A stretch of DNA of 64,000 nt, taken from contig NZ_OY781472.1 of NCBI RefSeq assembly GCF_963677035.1, positions 3,377,658 to 3,441,657 of the forward strand. The letters run 5' to 3'. The position numbers and the translations under genes are program-made. The DNA is from an uncultured Hyphomonas sp. (GTDB lineage: Bacteria; Pseudomonadota; Alphaproteobacteria; Caulobacterales; Hyphomonadaceae). Shown here one piece after another: positions 34,648 to 43,821 of the stretch; positions within the stretch are counted from its first letter, which is position 1, and the number at the start of each line of letters is the position of its first letter. The notes beneath the pieces are model-generated. The model was not told where the DNA came from. It searched no databases and worked only from the letters and a program-made list of their open reading frames with translations.

Positions 34648-36058
34648 TCAGCTTTCCGTCCTTGCCCTTTCCAACACCGACTTCCCAGGCGAAGCGGGCT
34701 TCGTCACCAGACCAGCGAGCATACGCAACGCGGCCTTTCAGGCCCGCCGCGTCCATCAGGTCACGATACCAATAGGTCGCCCCTGCATTGAGCCGCTGAG
34801 GGTGCACACCCCAGAGCAGGCAGGCCTGCCGCAAACGGCGATCATCCAAAGAGCCGTACAGGATGGGCGCCGGGCCCCGCACCCGCGAGAACCGGGCCAG
34901 CCTGTCAAAGGCGCCCGTCCGGAGCGCCAGTGCACCCGCCTCTTCGGCGCAGGCCATCGCCTGAGCTGCCGTTGCAACGACATCAACGGCGGAATGTTCA
35001 GAGGATTCTCCGGCGAACTGCGCGATGGCCTGGTGGTAATCCTCCGCCGCCTCGGTCGCCCGGATGATCCGCGACATGATTGCAACAGCCGTTGCCGGAT
35101 GGCGGCCGACAGCCGTCTCAGCCGAAAGCATCACGGCGTCCGCGCCCTGATAAATCGCGGTCGCCACGTCTGACGCCTCGGCCCGGGTGGGCGCGGCATT
35201 CTCGATCATGGATTCAAGCATCTGTGTGGCCACGATAACCGGGCGTCCGCGTGCCCGGGCGGCGCGCACGATGCGGCGCTGGATCACCGGCACATCTTCC
35301 GGAGCGAACTCGACGCCAAGGTCGCCGCGCGCCACCATGACGGCATCTGACGCTTCGACGATAGCCTCGAGATTCGTAATTGCGGCTGGTTTCTCCAGCT
35401 TCGAAACCAGGGGGGCCCGTCCCGCGATGATCGCTTTCACTTCTTCGACATCGGAAACGCTCTGCACGAAAGACAGCGCCACGATGTCGACGCCGATTTC
35501 CAATGCGAATTCCAGGTCTGCCCTGTCCTTGTCCGTCAGGGCACGGACGGGCAAGGGTTTGCCGCGCACCGTGAAGCCCTTTTTGTCAGACAGCTTGCCA
35601 GGTACTTCAGCCCGAACCCTCGGTGCGTCTCCCGCCTGAGTCACAGTGAGGATCAGCTTGCCATCGTCCACAAGGATCGTGTCACCTTCTTCAAGGATCT
35701 CGACAATTTCCTTGTGCGGTACGGGGATCGTGTCGTCATCGCTGGTTTCTTCCGCGGCGACGAGGCTGTACTCTTTGCGGAAACCGAGACGTATTTCGCC
35801 GTCCGGAAACTTTCCGACGCGGACTTTCGGGCCCTGCAGGTCCGCGAGGGTCGCCAGCGGGCGGCCGGTCTTTTCTTCTGCCGCGCGCACCGCCTGCAGC
35901 GCTTCCAGATGGGCCGCGTGTTCGCCATGGCTGAAATTCAGGCGAAACACGTCCACACCGGCATGGGCGAGGGCCACGACCTCCCGGGGAGAGCGGCTTC
36001 CGGGACCAAGGGTCGCGACGATCTTCGCATTTTCGCCCATAAGCCTGTTCTCTGTCAT
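34634..36058 (-). CDS. pyk: Pyruvate kinase
   Basis: A 474-residue glycolytic enzyme converting phosphoenolpyruvate and ADP to pyruvate and ATP. KIVATLGPGSRSPREV opens the barrel; FRLNFSHGEHAAH, the B-domain around residues 70-165, VARGDLGVEFAPEDVP and VIVATQMLESMIENAAPTRAEASDVATAI (the active-site signature) are all present. The C-terminal domain is complete. GGAG lies 8 nt upstream of ATG 36058. It is monocistronic as far as can be seen, 124 nt from the metH C-half. Confidence 0.96.
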   Translation of the reverse strand: MTENRLMGENAKIVATLGPGSRSPREVVALAHAGVDVFRLNFSHGEHAAHLEALQAVRAAEEKTGRPLATLADLQGPKVRVGKFPDGEIRLGFRKEYSLVAAEETSDDDTIPVPHKEIVEILEEGDTILVDDGKLILTVTQAGDAPRVRAEVPGKLSDKKGFTVRGKPLPVRALTDKDRADLEFALEIGVDIVALSFVQSVSDVEEVKAIIAGRAPLVSKLEKPAAITNLEAIVEASDAVMVARGDLGVEFAPEDVPVIQRRIVRAARARGRPVIVATQMLESMIENAAPTRAEASDVATAIYQGADAVMLSAETAVGRHPATAVAIMSRIIRATEAAEDYHQAIAQFAGESSEHSAVDVVATAAQAMACAEEAGALALRTGAFDRLARFSRVRGPAPILYGSLDDRRLRQACLLWGVHPQRLNAGATYWYRDLMDAAGLKGRVAYARWSGDEARFAWEVGVGKGKDGKLITGV

Positions 36059-36182
36059 GATCGTCTCCGTCCCTTCCCGTGGACACTCCCCCTATCTATG
36101 CGACTCGGCCCCGCCCTGCCAGTCGCAACCGGGTCAGATCACCCGCATCAGGGGATGTAATGTTTCGCCGGGGACGGAAAAA

Positions 36183-38813
36183 TCAGGCCGCGAACGGGTC
36201 GTAATTGAGGATCGGCGCCAGCCAGCGCTCGGCGGTCCGCAGATCCCAGCCCTTACGACGGGCATAATCTTCCACCTGATCCTTCTCGATCCGTCCAACC
36301 GCAAAGTAAACCGCCTCGGGGTGCGCAAAATAAAGCCCCGAAACGCTCGATGCGGGCGACATGGCGTAGCTTGACGTCAACGACACGCCGATCCGGTTTT
36401 CCGGATCAAGGAGACGGAACAATGTCTCTTTCTCCGTGTGGTCCGGCTGGCTCGGATATCCCGGAGCCGGGCGGATACCGCGATACTTCTCGGCGATGAG
36501 ATCGGTGCCTGCCAGCGCTTCGTCCGGCGCATAGCCCCACAACTCCCGGCGGACCTGCTCATGCATGTACTCCGCTGTTGCCTCGGCGAAGCGGTCGGCC
36601 AGCGCCTTGACCATGATAGAGGAATAATCGTCGCCCTTCTTCACGAACGCTTCTGCAATTGCCTCCACCTCGGATCCTGCTGTAACGCAAAAGCCACCGA
36701 TCCAGTCCTCGCCTTCCGGCGCAACAAAATCCGACATGGCAAAATTCGGACGCGTATTATCCTTCTCCATCTGCTGGCGGAGCGTATGGAAGACATCCCC
36801 CGTCTCCAGGCGGATATCGTCTCCGTCACGATTGGCCTTCCAGAATCCGACCACACCTTTCGGCTTCAGCCAGCCTTCGCCGACCAGCTGCTGCATCATG
36901 GCCTGCGTGTCGCTCCACAGTGACGTCGCCGCTTCGCCCACAATGTCGTCGTCAAGGATCGCCGGATACTTGCCTGCCAGATCCCAGGCCGAGAAGTACG
37001 GAGTCCAGTCGATATAACGCGCAAGCGTCGCCAGATCGATATCCTCGAATGTCCGCACACCGCTATATGTCGGCACAGGGCAGTCATAGGACGCCCAGTC
37101 CGGCTGCATTGCCTTCTCTCGTGCCAGATCGATCGGTAGGCGTGGCTTCGGCGGGCCACCCTGCCGTGCTTCGCGCATCCGCAGGTAACGGGCCCGCGTT
37201 TGCTCCACCAGGCCGTGTTTCTCACCGGCGCTGAGCAGAGCGCTCACCACGCCGACGGCCCGGCTGGCATCAGTTACGTGCAACACAGGTGCGGACTTGA
37301 TCACCGGATCGATCTTCACTGCGGTATGCGCCGGGCTCGTGGTCGCACCTCCGATCAGCAAAGGCTGCACCATACCGCGGCGCTGCATCTCAGAGGCGAC
37401 ATAGACCATTTCGTCGAGGCTGGGCGTAATCAGGCCGGACAGGCCGATCACATCCACCTTCTCCTTTTCGGCGGTGTCGAGAATGGTTTCGGCCGGCACC
37501 ATGACGCCAAGGTCCAGGATCTCATAGCCATTACAGGCCAGCACGACGCCAACGATGTTCTTGCCGATGTCGTGCACATCGCCCTTCACCGTCGCCATCA
37601 ACACCTTGCCATTGGACACATCCACCGTGCCGAGGCGTTGCTTTTCCTCTTCCATATAGGGCTCAAGCCAAGCGACGGCCTGCTTCATCACCCGCGCCGA
37701 CTTCACCACCTGCGGCAGGAACATCTTGCCGGACCCAAACAGGTCTCCGACGACGTTCATGCCATCCATCAATGGCCCTTCGATCACATGCAGCGGGCGT
37801 TCGACCTGAAGACGCGCTTCTTCTGTATCCTGATCGATAAACTCGGTGATGCCGTGAACGAGCGCGTGCTCCAGCCGCTTGTTGACGGGCGCCTCCCGCC
37901 AGGAGAGGTCTTTTACTTTCGCCTTGCCCTTCTGGCCTTTCAGGCCTTCGGCAATATCGACCAGGCGTTCGGTCGCATCGTCGCGGCGATTGAGGATGAC
38001 GTCCTCCACCCGCTCACGCAGCTCCGGTTCGATATCGTCGTAGATGTCCAGCTGGCCGGCATTGACGATCGCCATGTCCAGGCCCGCCGGAATGGCATGA
38101 TAGAGAAAGACCGAGTGCATCGCTCGGCGCACAGGCTCATTGCCCCGGAAGCTGAACGACACATTCGAAAGGCCGCCGGAAATATGACAGCCTGGGCACG
38201 TATCGCGAATGATGCGCGTGGCTTCGATGAAGTCGACGGCGTAATTGTTGTGCTCTTCGATCCCCGTCGCCACAGCGAAGATGTTCGGGTCGAAGATGAT
38301 ATCCTCCGCCGGAAAGCCGACATCTTCGGTCAGGATATGAAACGCGCGCTGGCAGATCTCGACCTTCCGGTCTTTCGTGTCCGCCTGCCCGACCTCGTCG
38401 AACGCCATGACAACAACTGCGGCACCGTAGGACAGGCAGGCACGCGCCTGCTCGCGGAACTTGTCCTCGCCTTCCTTCATGGAAATCGAGTTCACGATGC
38501 TCTTGCCCTGCACGCATTTCAGGCCTGCCTCGATCACCTCCCATTTGGAGCTGTCGATCATCACCGGCACACGCGCGATGTCCGGCTCGGCGGCGATCAG
38601 GTTCAGGAAGGTGCGCATGGCCTCCGCACCGTCCAGCATGCCTTCGTCCATATTGACGTCGATGACCTGGGCGCCGTTCTCGACCTGCTGGCGGGCGACC
38701 TCCACGGCATCGGCATAGCGCCCCTCCGTGATCATGCGGCGGAACACGGCGGAGCCTGTCACGTTGGTACGTTCACCAACGTTCACGAAGGTTTGGGAAG
38801 CTGATGTTGTCAT
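36183..38813 (-). CDS. metH: Cobalamin-dependent methionine synthase, C-terminal polypeptide
   Basis: An 876-residue protein holding the last modules of MetH. The folate (pterin) domain comes first, [19 protein letters not shown] to about residue 270; then the B12 cap and cobalamin-binding domains with [12 protein letters not shown] (the His ligand motif DxHxxG near residue 415); then the AdoMet-dependent reactivation domain with [15 protein letters not shown] near residue 795. It transfers a methyl group from methyl-tetrahydrofolate via cobalamin to homocysteine. The homocysteine/zinc domain is on a separate gene (39235), a split seen in many alphaproteobacteria. The ATG overlaps the GGCT-family stop codon by 4 nt. 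Confidence 0.96.
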   Translation of the reverse strand: MTTSASQTFVNVGERTNVTGSAVFRRMITEGRYADAVEVARQQVENGAQVIDVNMDEGMLDGAEAMRTFLNLIAAEPDIARVPVMIDSSKWEVIEAGLKCVQGKSIVNSISMKEGEDKFREQARACLSYGAAVVVMAFDEVGQADTKDRKVEICQRAFHILTEDVGFPAEDIIFDPNIFAVATGIEEHNNYAVDFIEATRIIRDTCPGCHISGGLSNVSFSFRGNEPVRRAMHSVFLYHAIPAGLDMAIVNAGQLDIYDDIEPELRERVEDVILNRRDDATERLVDIAEGLKGQKGKAKVKDLSWREAPVNKRLEHALVHGITEFIDQDTEEARLQVERPLHVIEGPLMDGMNVVGDLFGSGKMFLPQVVKSARVMKQAVAWLEPYMEEEKQRLGTVDVSNGKVLMATVKGDVHDIGKNIVGVVLACNGYEILDLGVMVPAETILDTAEKEKVDVIGLSGLITPSLDEMVYVASEMQRRGMVQPLLIGGATTSPAHTAVKIDPVIKSAPVLHVTDASRAVGVVSALLSAGEKHGLVEQTRARYLRMREARQGGPPKPRLPIDLAREKAMQPDWASYDCPVPTYSGVRTFEDIDLATLARYIDWTPYFSAWDLAGKYPAILDDDIVGEAATSLWSDTQAMMQQLVGEGWLKPKGVVGFWKANRDGDDIRLETGDVFHTLRQQMEKDNTRPNFAMSDFVAPEGEDWIGGFCVTAGSEVEAIAEAFVKKGDDYSSIMVKALADRFAEATAEYMHEQVRRELWGYAPDEALAGTDLIAEKYRGIRPAPGYPSQPDHTEKETLFRLLDPENRIGVSLTSSYAMSPASSVSGLYFAHPEAVYFAVGRIEKDQVEDYARRKGWDLRTAERWLAPILNYDPFAA

Positions 38814-39238
38814 TTTCTCTTTTTTCCAGCGTCGAGCGGCCAGTTGCCGTCGGCCACAAGCGGGAAGTCTTCAACCGGCTTATTGTACCAGTAAACCCAT
38901 GCCATCTCGCCGGTTTCATTTCCTGCATCGTCAAGCAGGGGAATTTGCTTACGCAGATAAAGGCTCGTCTCCGGGTCGTCCGTGACATCCTCGAATGCGT
39001 CCATGGCTGGCATGATCGCCGGATCGCTGATCTTCCAGCGGATGCCGTGGCATAGCGTGTCTCCATCGACGAGGCCCGGAAATCCGCCGAGATCTACCAT
39101 CCGTCCACGGAACCGGCAGGTCTCGCCAAACGCACCCGCCGTCGACAGCGGTAGATCCTCCGGTTGCCCCGCCGCGCCAAGCTTCAGCAGGCCGTAGAAA
39201 ACAAAAAGATCACCCGCTTCCACATCAGACTTCATCAT
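38810..39238 (-). CDS. Gamma-glutamylcyclotransferase-family (AIG2-like) protein
   Basis: A 142-residue protein of the GGCT/AIG2 fold. [13 protein letters not shown] is a variant of the nucleotide-free YGxL substrate loop, and [10 protein letters not shown] carries the acidic residue at the usual Glu position; AWVYWYNKP closes the barrel. Enzymes of this fold cleave gamma-glutamyl amides to 5-oxoproline, but many bacterial members are uncharacterised. It is translationally coupled on both sides, overlapping each metH half by 4 nt (GAGGTGA precedes ATG 39238), so it is co-expressed with methionine synthesis. Enzymatic role is inferred from the fold only. Confidence 0.8.
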   Translation of the reverse strand: MMKSDVEAGDLFVFYGLLKLGAAGQPEDLPLSTAGAFGETCRFRGRMVDLGGFPGLVDGDTLCHGIRWKISDPAIMPAMDAFEDVTDDPETSLYLRKQIPLLDDAGNETGEMAWVYWYNKPVEDFPLVADGNWPLDAGKKRK

Positions 39239-40308
39239 GATGTCACCTCGAACGGCTCAAGCCCTGCCAAACGCATTGTATGTTTCGATGCGACCGGGTC
39301 GCGCGGCTTTACCCCTTCCACCGCTTTCGCGATGGCCTCGATATGCTCCGGCGTGGTGCCACAGCAGCCGCCGAGAATATTGACCAGCCCATCCTGTGCC
39401 CAGCCGCCGACCGCGCCAGACGTCTGCTCCGGCTGTTCGTCATACTGGCCCATCTCGTTCGGCAGGCCGGCATTCGGATAGGCCGCGACCAGCGTATCTG
39501 CGACTCGCGAGAGCGACGCGATGTGTGGGCGCATCAGGTCTGCGCCGAGGGCGCAATTGAAACCGATGGCAAACGGCTTTGCATGGCGCACGGAATTCCA
39601 GAACGCTTCCACTGTCTGGCCGGACAGGGTGCGGCCGGAGCGGTCGGTGATTGTGCCGGAAATCCAGATTGGCAGCTTGTCCATGCCCTCTTCTTCAAGA
39701 TCCATGATTGCCTTGATGCAGGCCTTGCAGTTCAGCGTGTCGGTGATGGTCTCGATCAGGTAGAGGTCCACCCCGCCCTCGTTCAGGGCCTGGATCTGCT
39801 GGCGATAGGCTTCATACACTTCGTCAAAAGTTACCGACCGGGCGCCCGGGTCGTTCACGTCAGACGACATGGACAGCATCTTGTTCAGCGGCCCGATGGA
39901 GCCCGCCAGGAAGCGCGGCTTGTGCGGCTCCTTCGCGGTCCATGCATCCGCCGCCGCCCGGCCGAGCTTCGCGCCTTCAAGGTTGATGTCGCGAACGGAG
40001 TCGGGATCCAGCTTATAATCATCCTGTGCGATGACCGTCGCGCTGAATGTGTTCGTCTCCGAGATGTCCGCACCGGCGGCATAATAGGCATTGTGCAGGT
40101 CGGTCACGATGTCCGGCCGGGTGATGCAGAGAATGTCGTTATTCCCCTTCATCTGCCCCGGATATTTGGCCTCCGTGAAGCGGTCACCGCGATAGTCCGC
40201 CTCGTCCAGGCCACGGCGCTGGATCATCACGCCCCACGACCCGTCGAGAATAAGAATCCGCTCTTTCGCAGCCGCCTTGAGGGCCGCAATCCGTTCTTGC
40301 CGGGTCAT
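39235..40308 (-). CDS. metH: Cobalamin-dependent methionine synthase, homocysteine-binding polypeptide
   Basis: A 357-residue homocysteine S-methyltransferase module, the N-terminal part of split MetH. LILDGSWGVMIQRRGL opens the barrel. The zinc ligands are visible: Cys in GFNCALGAD (near residue 250) and the Cys pair in GGCCGTTPEHIEA (near 320). It activates homocysteine for methylation by the cobalamin carried on the 36183 product. Only 3 nt separate its ATG from the metF stop, and its stop overlaps the GGCT gene, so the order is regulator, metF, metH-N, GGCT protein, metH-C in one operon. Confidence 0.95.
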   Translation of the reverse strand: MTRQERIAALKAAAKERILILDGSWGVMIQRRGLDEADYRGDRFTEAKYPGQMKGNNDILCITRPDIVTDLHNAYYAAGADISETNTFSATVIAQDDYKLDPDSVRDINLEGAKLGRAAADAWTAKEPHKPRFLAGSIGPLNKMLSMSSDVNDPGARSVTFDEVYEAYRQQIQALNEGGVDLYLIETITDTLNCKACIKAIMDLEEEGMDKLPIWISGTITDRSGRTLSGQTVEAFWNSVRHAKPFAIGFNCALGADLMRPHIASLSRVADTLVAAYPNAGLPNEMGQYDEQPEQTSGAVGGWAQDGLVNILGGCCGTTPEHIEAIAKAVEGVKPRDPVASKHTMRLAGLEPFEVTS

Positions 40309-40311
40309 ATG

Positions 40312-41199
40312 TCAGGCTGCCTCCGCCGCTTTGGGTTTCAGGCCGAGCAGGCGGCAGGTGGACAATGCAAGCCCCGCCCGGTTCAGCGTGTAGAAGTGAA
40401 AATTTTCGACGCCCTGCTCCGCCAGCTTTCGGCAGAGATCAGCAGCGACGTTTGCCGTGACAAGTTCGCGGGTCTCCACGTCATCATCGAGGCCGTCATA
40501 AAGATCCGCCAGCCAGTCCGGTATCGTCGCGCCACACAAGCCACTGATCCGCTGTAGTCCGCGGAAGTTCGCCTGTAGCATGATACCGGGCACGACAGGC
40601 ATGGTCACGCCGCCCGCGCGGGCCTTGTTCAGAAAGCGCAGATACGTCTCCGGCTCGAAGAAGAACTGCGTAATCGCCCGGTCGGCGCCGGCATCCTGTT
40701 TGGCCTTGAGATAGGCGATCTCGGCCTCCCACCCCTGGCTTTCCGGGTGGAGCTCGGGGTAGCAAGACACTGAAACTTCGAAACATTTTCCGAGTTCGGG
40801 CCGGTGATCGCGCAGGCCCTTCACCAGATCCACCGCATCGCGGAAACCGCCCGGATGGGCCTCGAACTTCGCCCCCATCCCTGCTGGCGGATCACCTCGC
40901 AGCGCCACAATATGCTTCACCCCCGCCTGCCAATACTCCTCCGCAACCCCCAACACCTCCGCCTTCGTCGCAGACACACAGGTCAGGTGTCCGGCCGGTT
41001 TCAGGCTGGTTTCCTGTGCGATACGTTTAACGGTTTCGTGGGTTCGTTCACGGGTCGAGCCACCGGCGCCATAGGTGACGGATACGAAATCCGGGGCCAT
41101 TGGCTCCAGCCGCTGGACGGTGTCCCACAGGCGATTTGCCATCGCGTCGCTCTTGGGTGGGAAAAACTCAAATGAAACGTGGGGCGTAGAGGTACTCAT
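40312..41199 (-). CDS. metF: Methylenetetrahydrofolate reductase
   Basis: A 295-residue FAD enzyme that reduces 5,10-methylene-tetrahydrofolate to 5-methyl-tetrahydrofolate, the methyl donor for MetH. VSFEFFPPKSDAM at the start, VSVTYGAGGSTRERTHE, HLTCVSATKAEV and ALRGDPPAG are the conserved barrel motifs. Length is normal for the family. Its ATG overlaps the stop of the ArsR-methyltransferase gene by 4 nt, linking enzyme and regulator in one transcript. Confidence 0.96.
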   Translation of the reverse strand: MSTSTPHVSFEFFPPKSDAMANRLWDTVQRLEPMAPDFVSVTYGAGGSTRERTHETVKRIAQETSLKPAGHLTCVSATKAEVLGVAEEYWQAGVKHIVALRGDPPAGMGAKFEAHPGGFRDAVDLVKGLRDHRPELGKCFEVSVSCYPELHPESQGWEAEIAYLKAKQDAGADRAITQFFFEPETYLRFLNKARAGGVTMPVVPGIMLQANFRGLQRISGLCGATIPDWLADLYDGLDDDVETRELVTANVAADLCRKLAEQGVENFHFYTLNRAGLALSTCRLLGLKPKAAEAA

Positions 41200-42173
41200 G
41201 CAGCGGATTCCTGCGCGTCTGCGGGCTTTTCAGCGGTCCATATATGGACAGTCAATCCCTGATCATTCTCTGGGGGCGGGGCGTATGCCCGCGGTTCGGA
41301 AAGTTTCAGCCCGGCGGCGGTGGCCCAGCCTTCCATGGCATCGGGAGACATGCCCAACCGGTGGTGGCCATGCTCGGTCCGGAGAAACTCCAGTTCATGC
41401 GGGGCGAAATCCACAACCAAAAGCCGTCCACCCGGCTGAAGGATACGACCAGCTTCGGCAATCACGCGGTTTGGCGCGTCGACATAATGAAGGACCTGAT
41501 GGATGATCACGAGATCGGCAGAGGCATCCTCGAATGGGACTGCCGTGACATCCCCCTGGCGGACGCGGGCGATCGGGCTGCCGTCACGCTCCAGATTGGC
41601 GCGGGCGACTGTCAGCATATGATGGCTGAGATCAATGCCTTCTGCTTCTGCCGCAAGCGGGGCAAACAGGGCCAGCATACGCCCGGTCCCCGTACCGAAA
41701 TCCACAACACGGCGAAACGGTCCCGGTCCGGCGATGTCCAGAAGAGCCTGTTCGATCGCCTCGTTCGGATAATGAAGCGTGCGAATCGCGTCCCAGTTGT
41801 CGGCCACAGATGAAAAATAAGCCTGCGCGGATGCAGCGCGCGACGCGCTGACTTCGTCCAGTCGTTCGGCATCCCGCAACAACTCTGGCACGTCGTCTCC
41901 CAGCTGTTCGAACAATGAGTCCAGGAACACCCGTCCATCGCCCTGGCTGGCTGCCCGGTAAAAAACAAATGACCCTTCCGGCAGGCGTTCAACCAGCCCG
42001 GCGCCAGTCAGCGCTTTCAGGTGATGAGACAGCCTTGGCTGGCTAAGGGAAAGTATCTGCACGATTTCGCCAACGGAAAGGTCGCGTTCACGCAGTAGCG
42101 CCATAATGCGCAGACGCGTGGGCTCTCCAGCCGCCCGCAGCCGCTCCAGCGTAAGGTCAAATCGCTCGCTCAT
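41196..42173 (-). CDS. ArsR-family regulator fused to a SAM-dependent methyltransferase domain
   Basis: A 325-residue fusion. Residues about 1-85 form an ArsR winged helix (EPTRLRIMALLRERDLSVGEIVQILSLSQ with recognition helix SQPRLSHHLKAL). Residues about 140-320 form a class I methyltransferase with the SAM-binding motif VVDFGTGTGRML and PGGRLLVVDFAPHE. As head gene of the metF-metH operon it probably senses S-adenosylmethionine or S-adenosylhomocysteine through the methyltransferase-like domain and represses the operon, resembling what I recall of SahR-type regulators in Proteobacteria. A perfect inverted repeat lies 6 nt upstream of the start codon. There is no clear ribosome binding site, so the message may be leaderless. 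Confidence 0.9.
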   Translation of the reverse strand: MSERFDLTLERLRAAGEPTRLRIMALLRERDLSVGEIVQILSLSQPRLSHHLKALTGAGLVERLPEGSFVFYRAASQGDGRVFLDSLFEQLGDDVPELLRDAERLDEVSASRAASAQAYFSSVADNWDAIRTLHYPNEAIEQALLDIAGPGPFRRVVDFGTGTGRMLALFAPLAAEAEGIDLSHHMLTVARANLERDGSPIARVRQGDVTAVPFEDASADLVIIHQVLHYVDAPNRVIAEAGRILQPGGRLLVVDFAPHELEFLRTEHGHHRLGMSPDAMEGWATAAGLKLSEPRAYAPPPENDQGLTVHIWTAEKPADAQESAA

Positions 42174-42179
42174 GAAGAT

Positions 42180-42201
42180 CGTATAAACATTCTTTTATAC
42201 G
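42180..42201. promoter_or_regulatory. Perfect inverted repeat, candidate operator of the methionine operon
   Basis: CGTATAAA and TTTATACG are perfect inverted 8-mers separated by 6 nt, starting 6 nt before the ATG of the ArsR-methyltransferase gene. The dyad length fits a dimeric winged-helix repressor, and its position would block transcription or initiation. Auto-repression is the simplest reading. Confidence 0.65.
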
Positions 42202-42239
42202 TTTTGCAAGGAACCTTATCGCTGTTGCAGCATTGTCGC

Positions 42240-42257
42240 ATGTAATTGAAATTACAT
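42240..42257. promoter_or_regulatory. Perfect 18-bp palindrome upstream of mlaA
   Basis: ATGTAATT, then GA, then AATTACAT: a perfect dyad in the intergenic region between the divergent regulator and mlaA genes, 66 nt before the chosen mlaA start. It differs from the CGTATAAA repeat and may bind a different regulator or lie in the mlaA promoter. Confidence 0.45.
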
Positions 42258-42323
42258 ATCCGAGAGTTGCGCCATTTGATAGAAGTAACCATGTACCGGA
42301 CCAAGAAACGGGAAATCGCCATT

Positions 42324-43106
42324 ATGAACGTTCGAATTGCGGCCATCGCAGTGGCCTTAACTCTGGGCGCATGTGCTTCAACTCCAACGAATCCTTCGGA
42401 TCCGGGGGCTGTCGCCGACCCATATGAAGGCTTCAACCGCCAGATGTTTGCGTTCAATAATGGCGTGGACAAGTACGCGCTCGGACCGGCAGCGGGTGTC
42501 TACAAAACGGTGACTCCTGAATTCGCCCGCGATCGCATCGGCGATTTTCTGCGTAATCTTCGCGCCCCGGTCGTTTTCGTGAACGATGTACTGCAAGCGG
42601 AACCCGCCCGCGCGAGCGACACATTCTTTCGCTTCACAATCAATACGACCGTCGGCCTCGCAGGACTGTGGGATGCTGCGAACCAGATGGGTCTGAAGCC
42701 GCATTCTGAAGACTTTGGCCAGACGCTTGCCGTTTGGGGCGTCGATAGCGGCCCTTACCTGGTCATGCCCGTGCTGGGTCCGACGACGCCGCGCGATCTG
42801 CTGGGGACAGGCGTTGACCGGGCAATCGATCCGCTGACATGGACGGAATTCGACGGCGATCCGGACCTGGATGACAAAATTGCCGTCGGACGGGGCGTGC
42901 TTTCAGCCCTGAACACCCGCGTCGCACTTGCAGACCAGATAGAACAACTGAACGCCCAGCCGGAACCTTATGTTGCCCTGCGCCGGATTTATTCATCTCA
43001 GCGTCAGGCTGCAATCCGTAATGGTCGTCCTGAGGATGAGTCAGATTTGTACCAGGATCTCCCAGATTTTGACGAATTTGATGACTACCCAAACGCAAAA
43101 GACTGA
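42324..43106 (+). CDS. mlaA: MlaA (VacJ) outer-membrane phospholipid-removal lipoprotein
   Basis: A 260-residue lipoprotein. With ATG 42324 the signal peptide is MNVRIAAIAVALTLGAC, lipidated at Cys17; an in-frame ATG 33 nt upstream would add a charged extension. Family motifs DPYEGFNRQMFAFN, RIGDFLRNLRAPV and SEDFGQTLAVWGVDSGPYLVMPVLGP are complete. MlaA extracts mislocalised phospholipids from the outer leaflet and hands them to MlaC. The acidic C-terminus is normal. GGGAA lies upstream. It is directly followed by the MlaC gene, but the Mla ABC transporter genes are not in this window. Confidence 0.93.
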   Translation: MNVRIAAIAVALTLGACASTPTNPSDPGAVADPYEGFNRQMFAFNNGVDKYALGPAAGVYKTVTPEFARDRIGDFLRNLRAPVVFVNDVLQAEPARASDTFFRFTINTTVGLAGLWDAANQMGLKPHSEDFGQTLAVWGVDSGPYLVMPVLGPTTPRDLLGTGVDRAIDPLTWTEFDGDPDLDDKIAVGRGVLSALNTRVALADQIEQLNAQPEPYVALRRIYSSQRQAAIRNGRPEDESDLYQDLPDFDEFDDYPNAKD

Positions 43107-43122
43107 AGCAGGAGCTGCCCCT

Positions 43123-43749
43123 TTGAAACGCCTTGTGACCCCCGCAATCGCCCTTGCTGCGCTGACCGCGCTGGCGCTTCCAGCTGCTGCGGATGCAAAA
43201 ACCGAAGCATACGTTCAGAAGAACGCCAACGAAGTGCTTGCGTCCCTCAACGACCCTTCGCTTGATGCGGACCAACGCACCAAGAAATTCAATGCCTACA
43301 TGGACGAATTCGCGGACATGAAGGCCGTCGCAAATTTTGCAATCGGCAAATATGCCCGGCGCTTCACTGCCGACGAACTTGCGGAATACCAGAAAGTTTT
43401 CCGGGAATACGCGCTTGCCGTTTACGAGAACGAGCTCGACGCATACCGCGGCGAAAATGTGGTTGTGAAAGACTCGGTGGACCGGTCCCCTGATGATTCC
43501 ATCGTAAATACGGTCATCCACCGCGAGGATGGCAAGGATATGGACGTGCGCTGGCGGGTCCTGCGCCGCAACGGGAAATACCAGGTTGTGGATGTCGCTC
43601 TGAACATGAACGGAAACCTGATCTGGCTCGCCATTGAACAGCGCGCGCAGTTCCTTGCCCTGCTCGACCGGACGAACGGATCGGCAGAGGCTCTTATCGA
43701 CAAAATCAAGAGCATGACGCAAAAGCTGGAAAGCGAAAAGCGAACCTGA
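43123..43749 (+). CDS. mlaC: MlaC-like periplasmic phospholipid-binding protein
   Basis: A 208-residue periplasmic lipid carrier (Ttg2D/MlaC family). I chose the TTG at 43123 because AGGAG lies 8 nt upstream and the product then begins MKRLVTPAIALAALTALALP with a clean signal peptide ending ADA; the ATG at 43081 would overlap mlaA by 26 nt and extend the signal region. The mature protein shows AVANFAIGKYARRFTADELAEYQKVF and VDVRWRVLRRNGKYQVVDV-like segments typical of the family. It carries phospholipids between MlaA and the inner-membrane transporter. Confidence 0.9.
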   Translation: MKRLVTPAIALAALTALALPAAADAKTEAYVQKNANEVLASLNDPSLDADQRTKKFNAYMDEFADMKAVANFAIGKYARRFTADELAEYQKVFREYALAVYENELDAYRGENVVVKDSVDRSPDDSIVNTVIHREDGKDMDVRWRVLRRNGKYQVVDVALNMNGNLIWLAIEQRAQFLALLDRTNGSAEALIDKIKSMTQKLESEKRT

Positions 43750-43774
43750 ATTCCCGCAAATTCAAGCAAGAATC

Positions 43775-43812
43775 AAAGACCCGTTTCCCGCCAGGAACGG
43801 GTCTTTTCTTTT
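43775..43812 (+). terminator. Rho-independent terminator after mlaC
   Basis: AAAGACCCGTTTCC pairs with GGAACGGGTCTTT (one bulge) around CGCCA-type loop bases and is followed by TTCTTTT. It ends the mlaA-mlaC transcript 25 nt after the stop and could also serve the convergent amidase gene weakly. Confidence 0.85.
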
Positions 43813-43821
43813 CCGGGCCGA

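Noticed and set aside
37200..38804. A 534-codon open frame antisense to the metH C-half
   Set aside because: The minus strand carries unmistakable MetH domains; the antisense product is His/Asp/Arg-rich with no recognisable domain.
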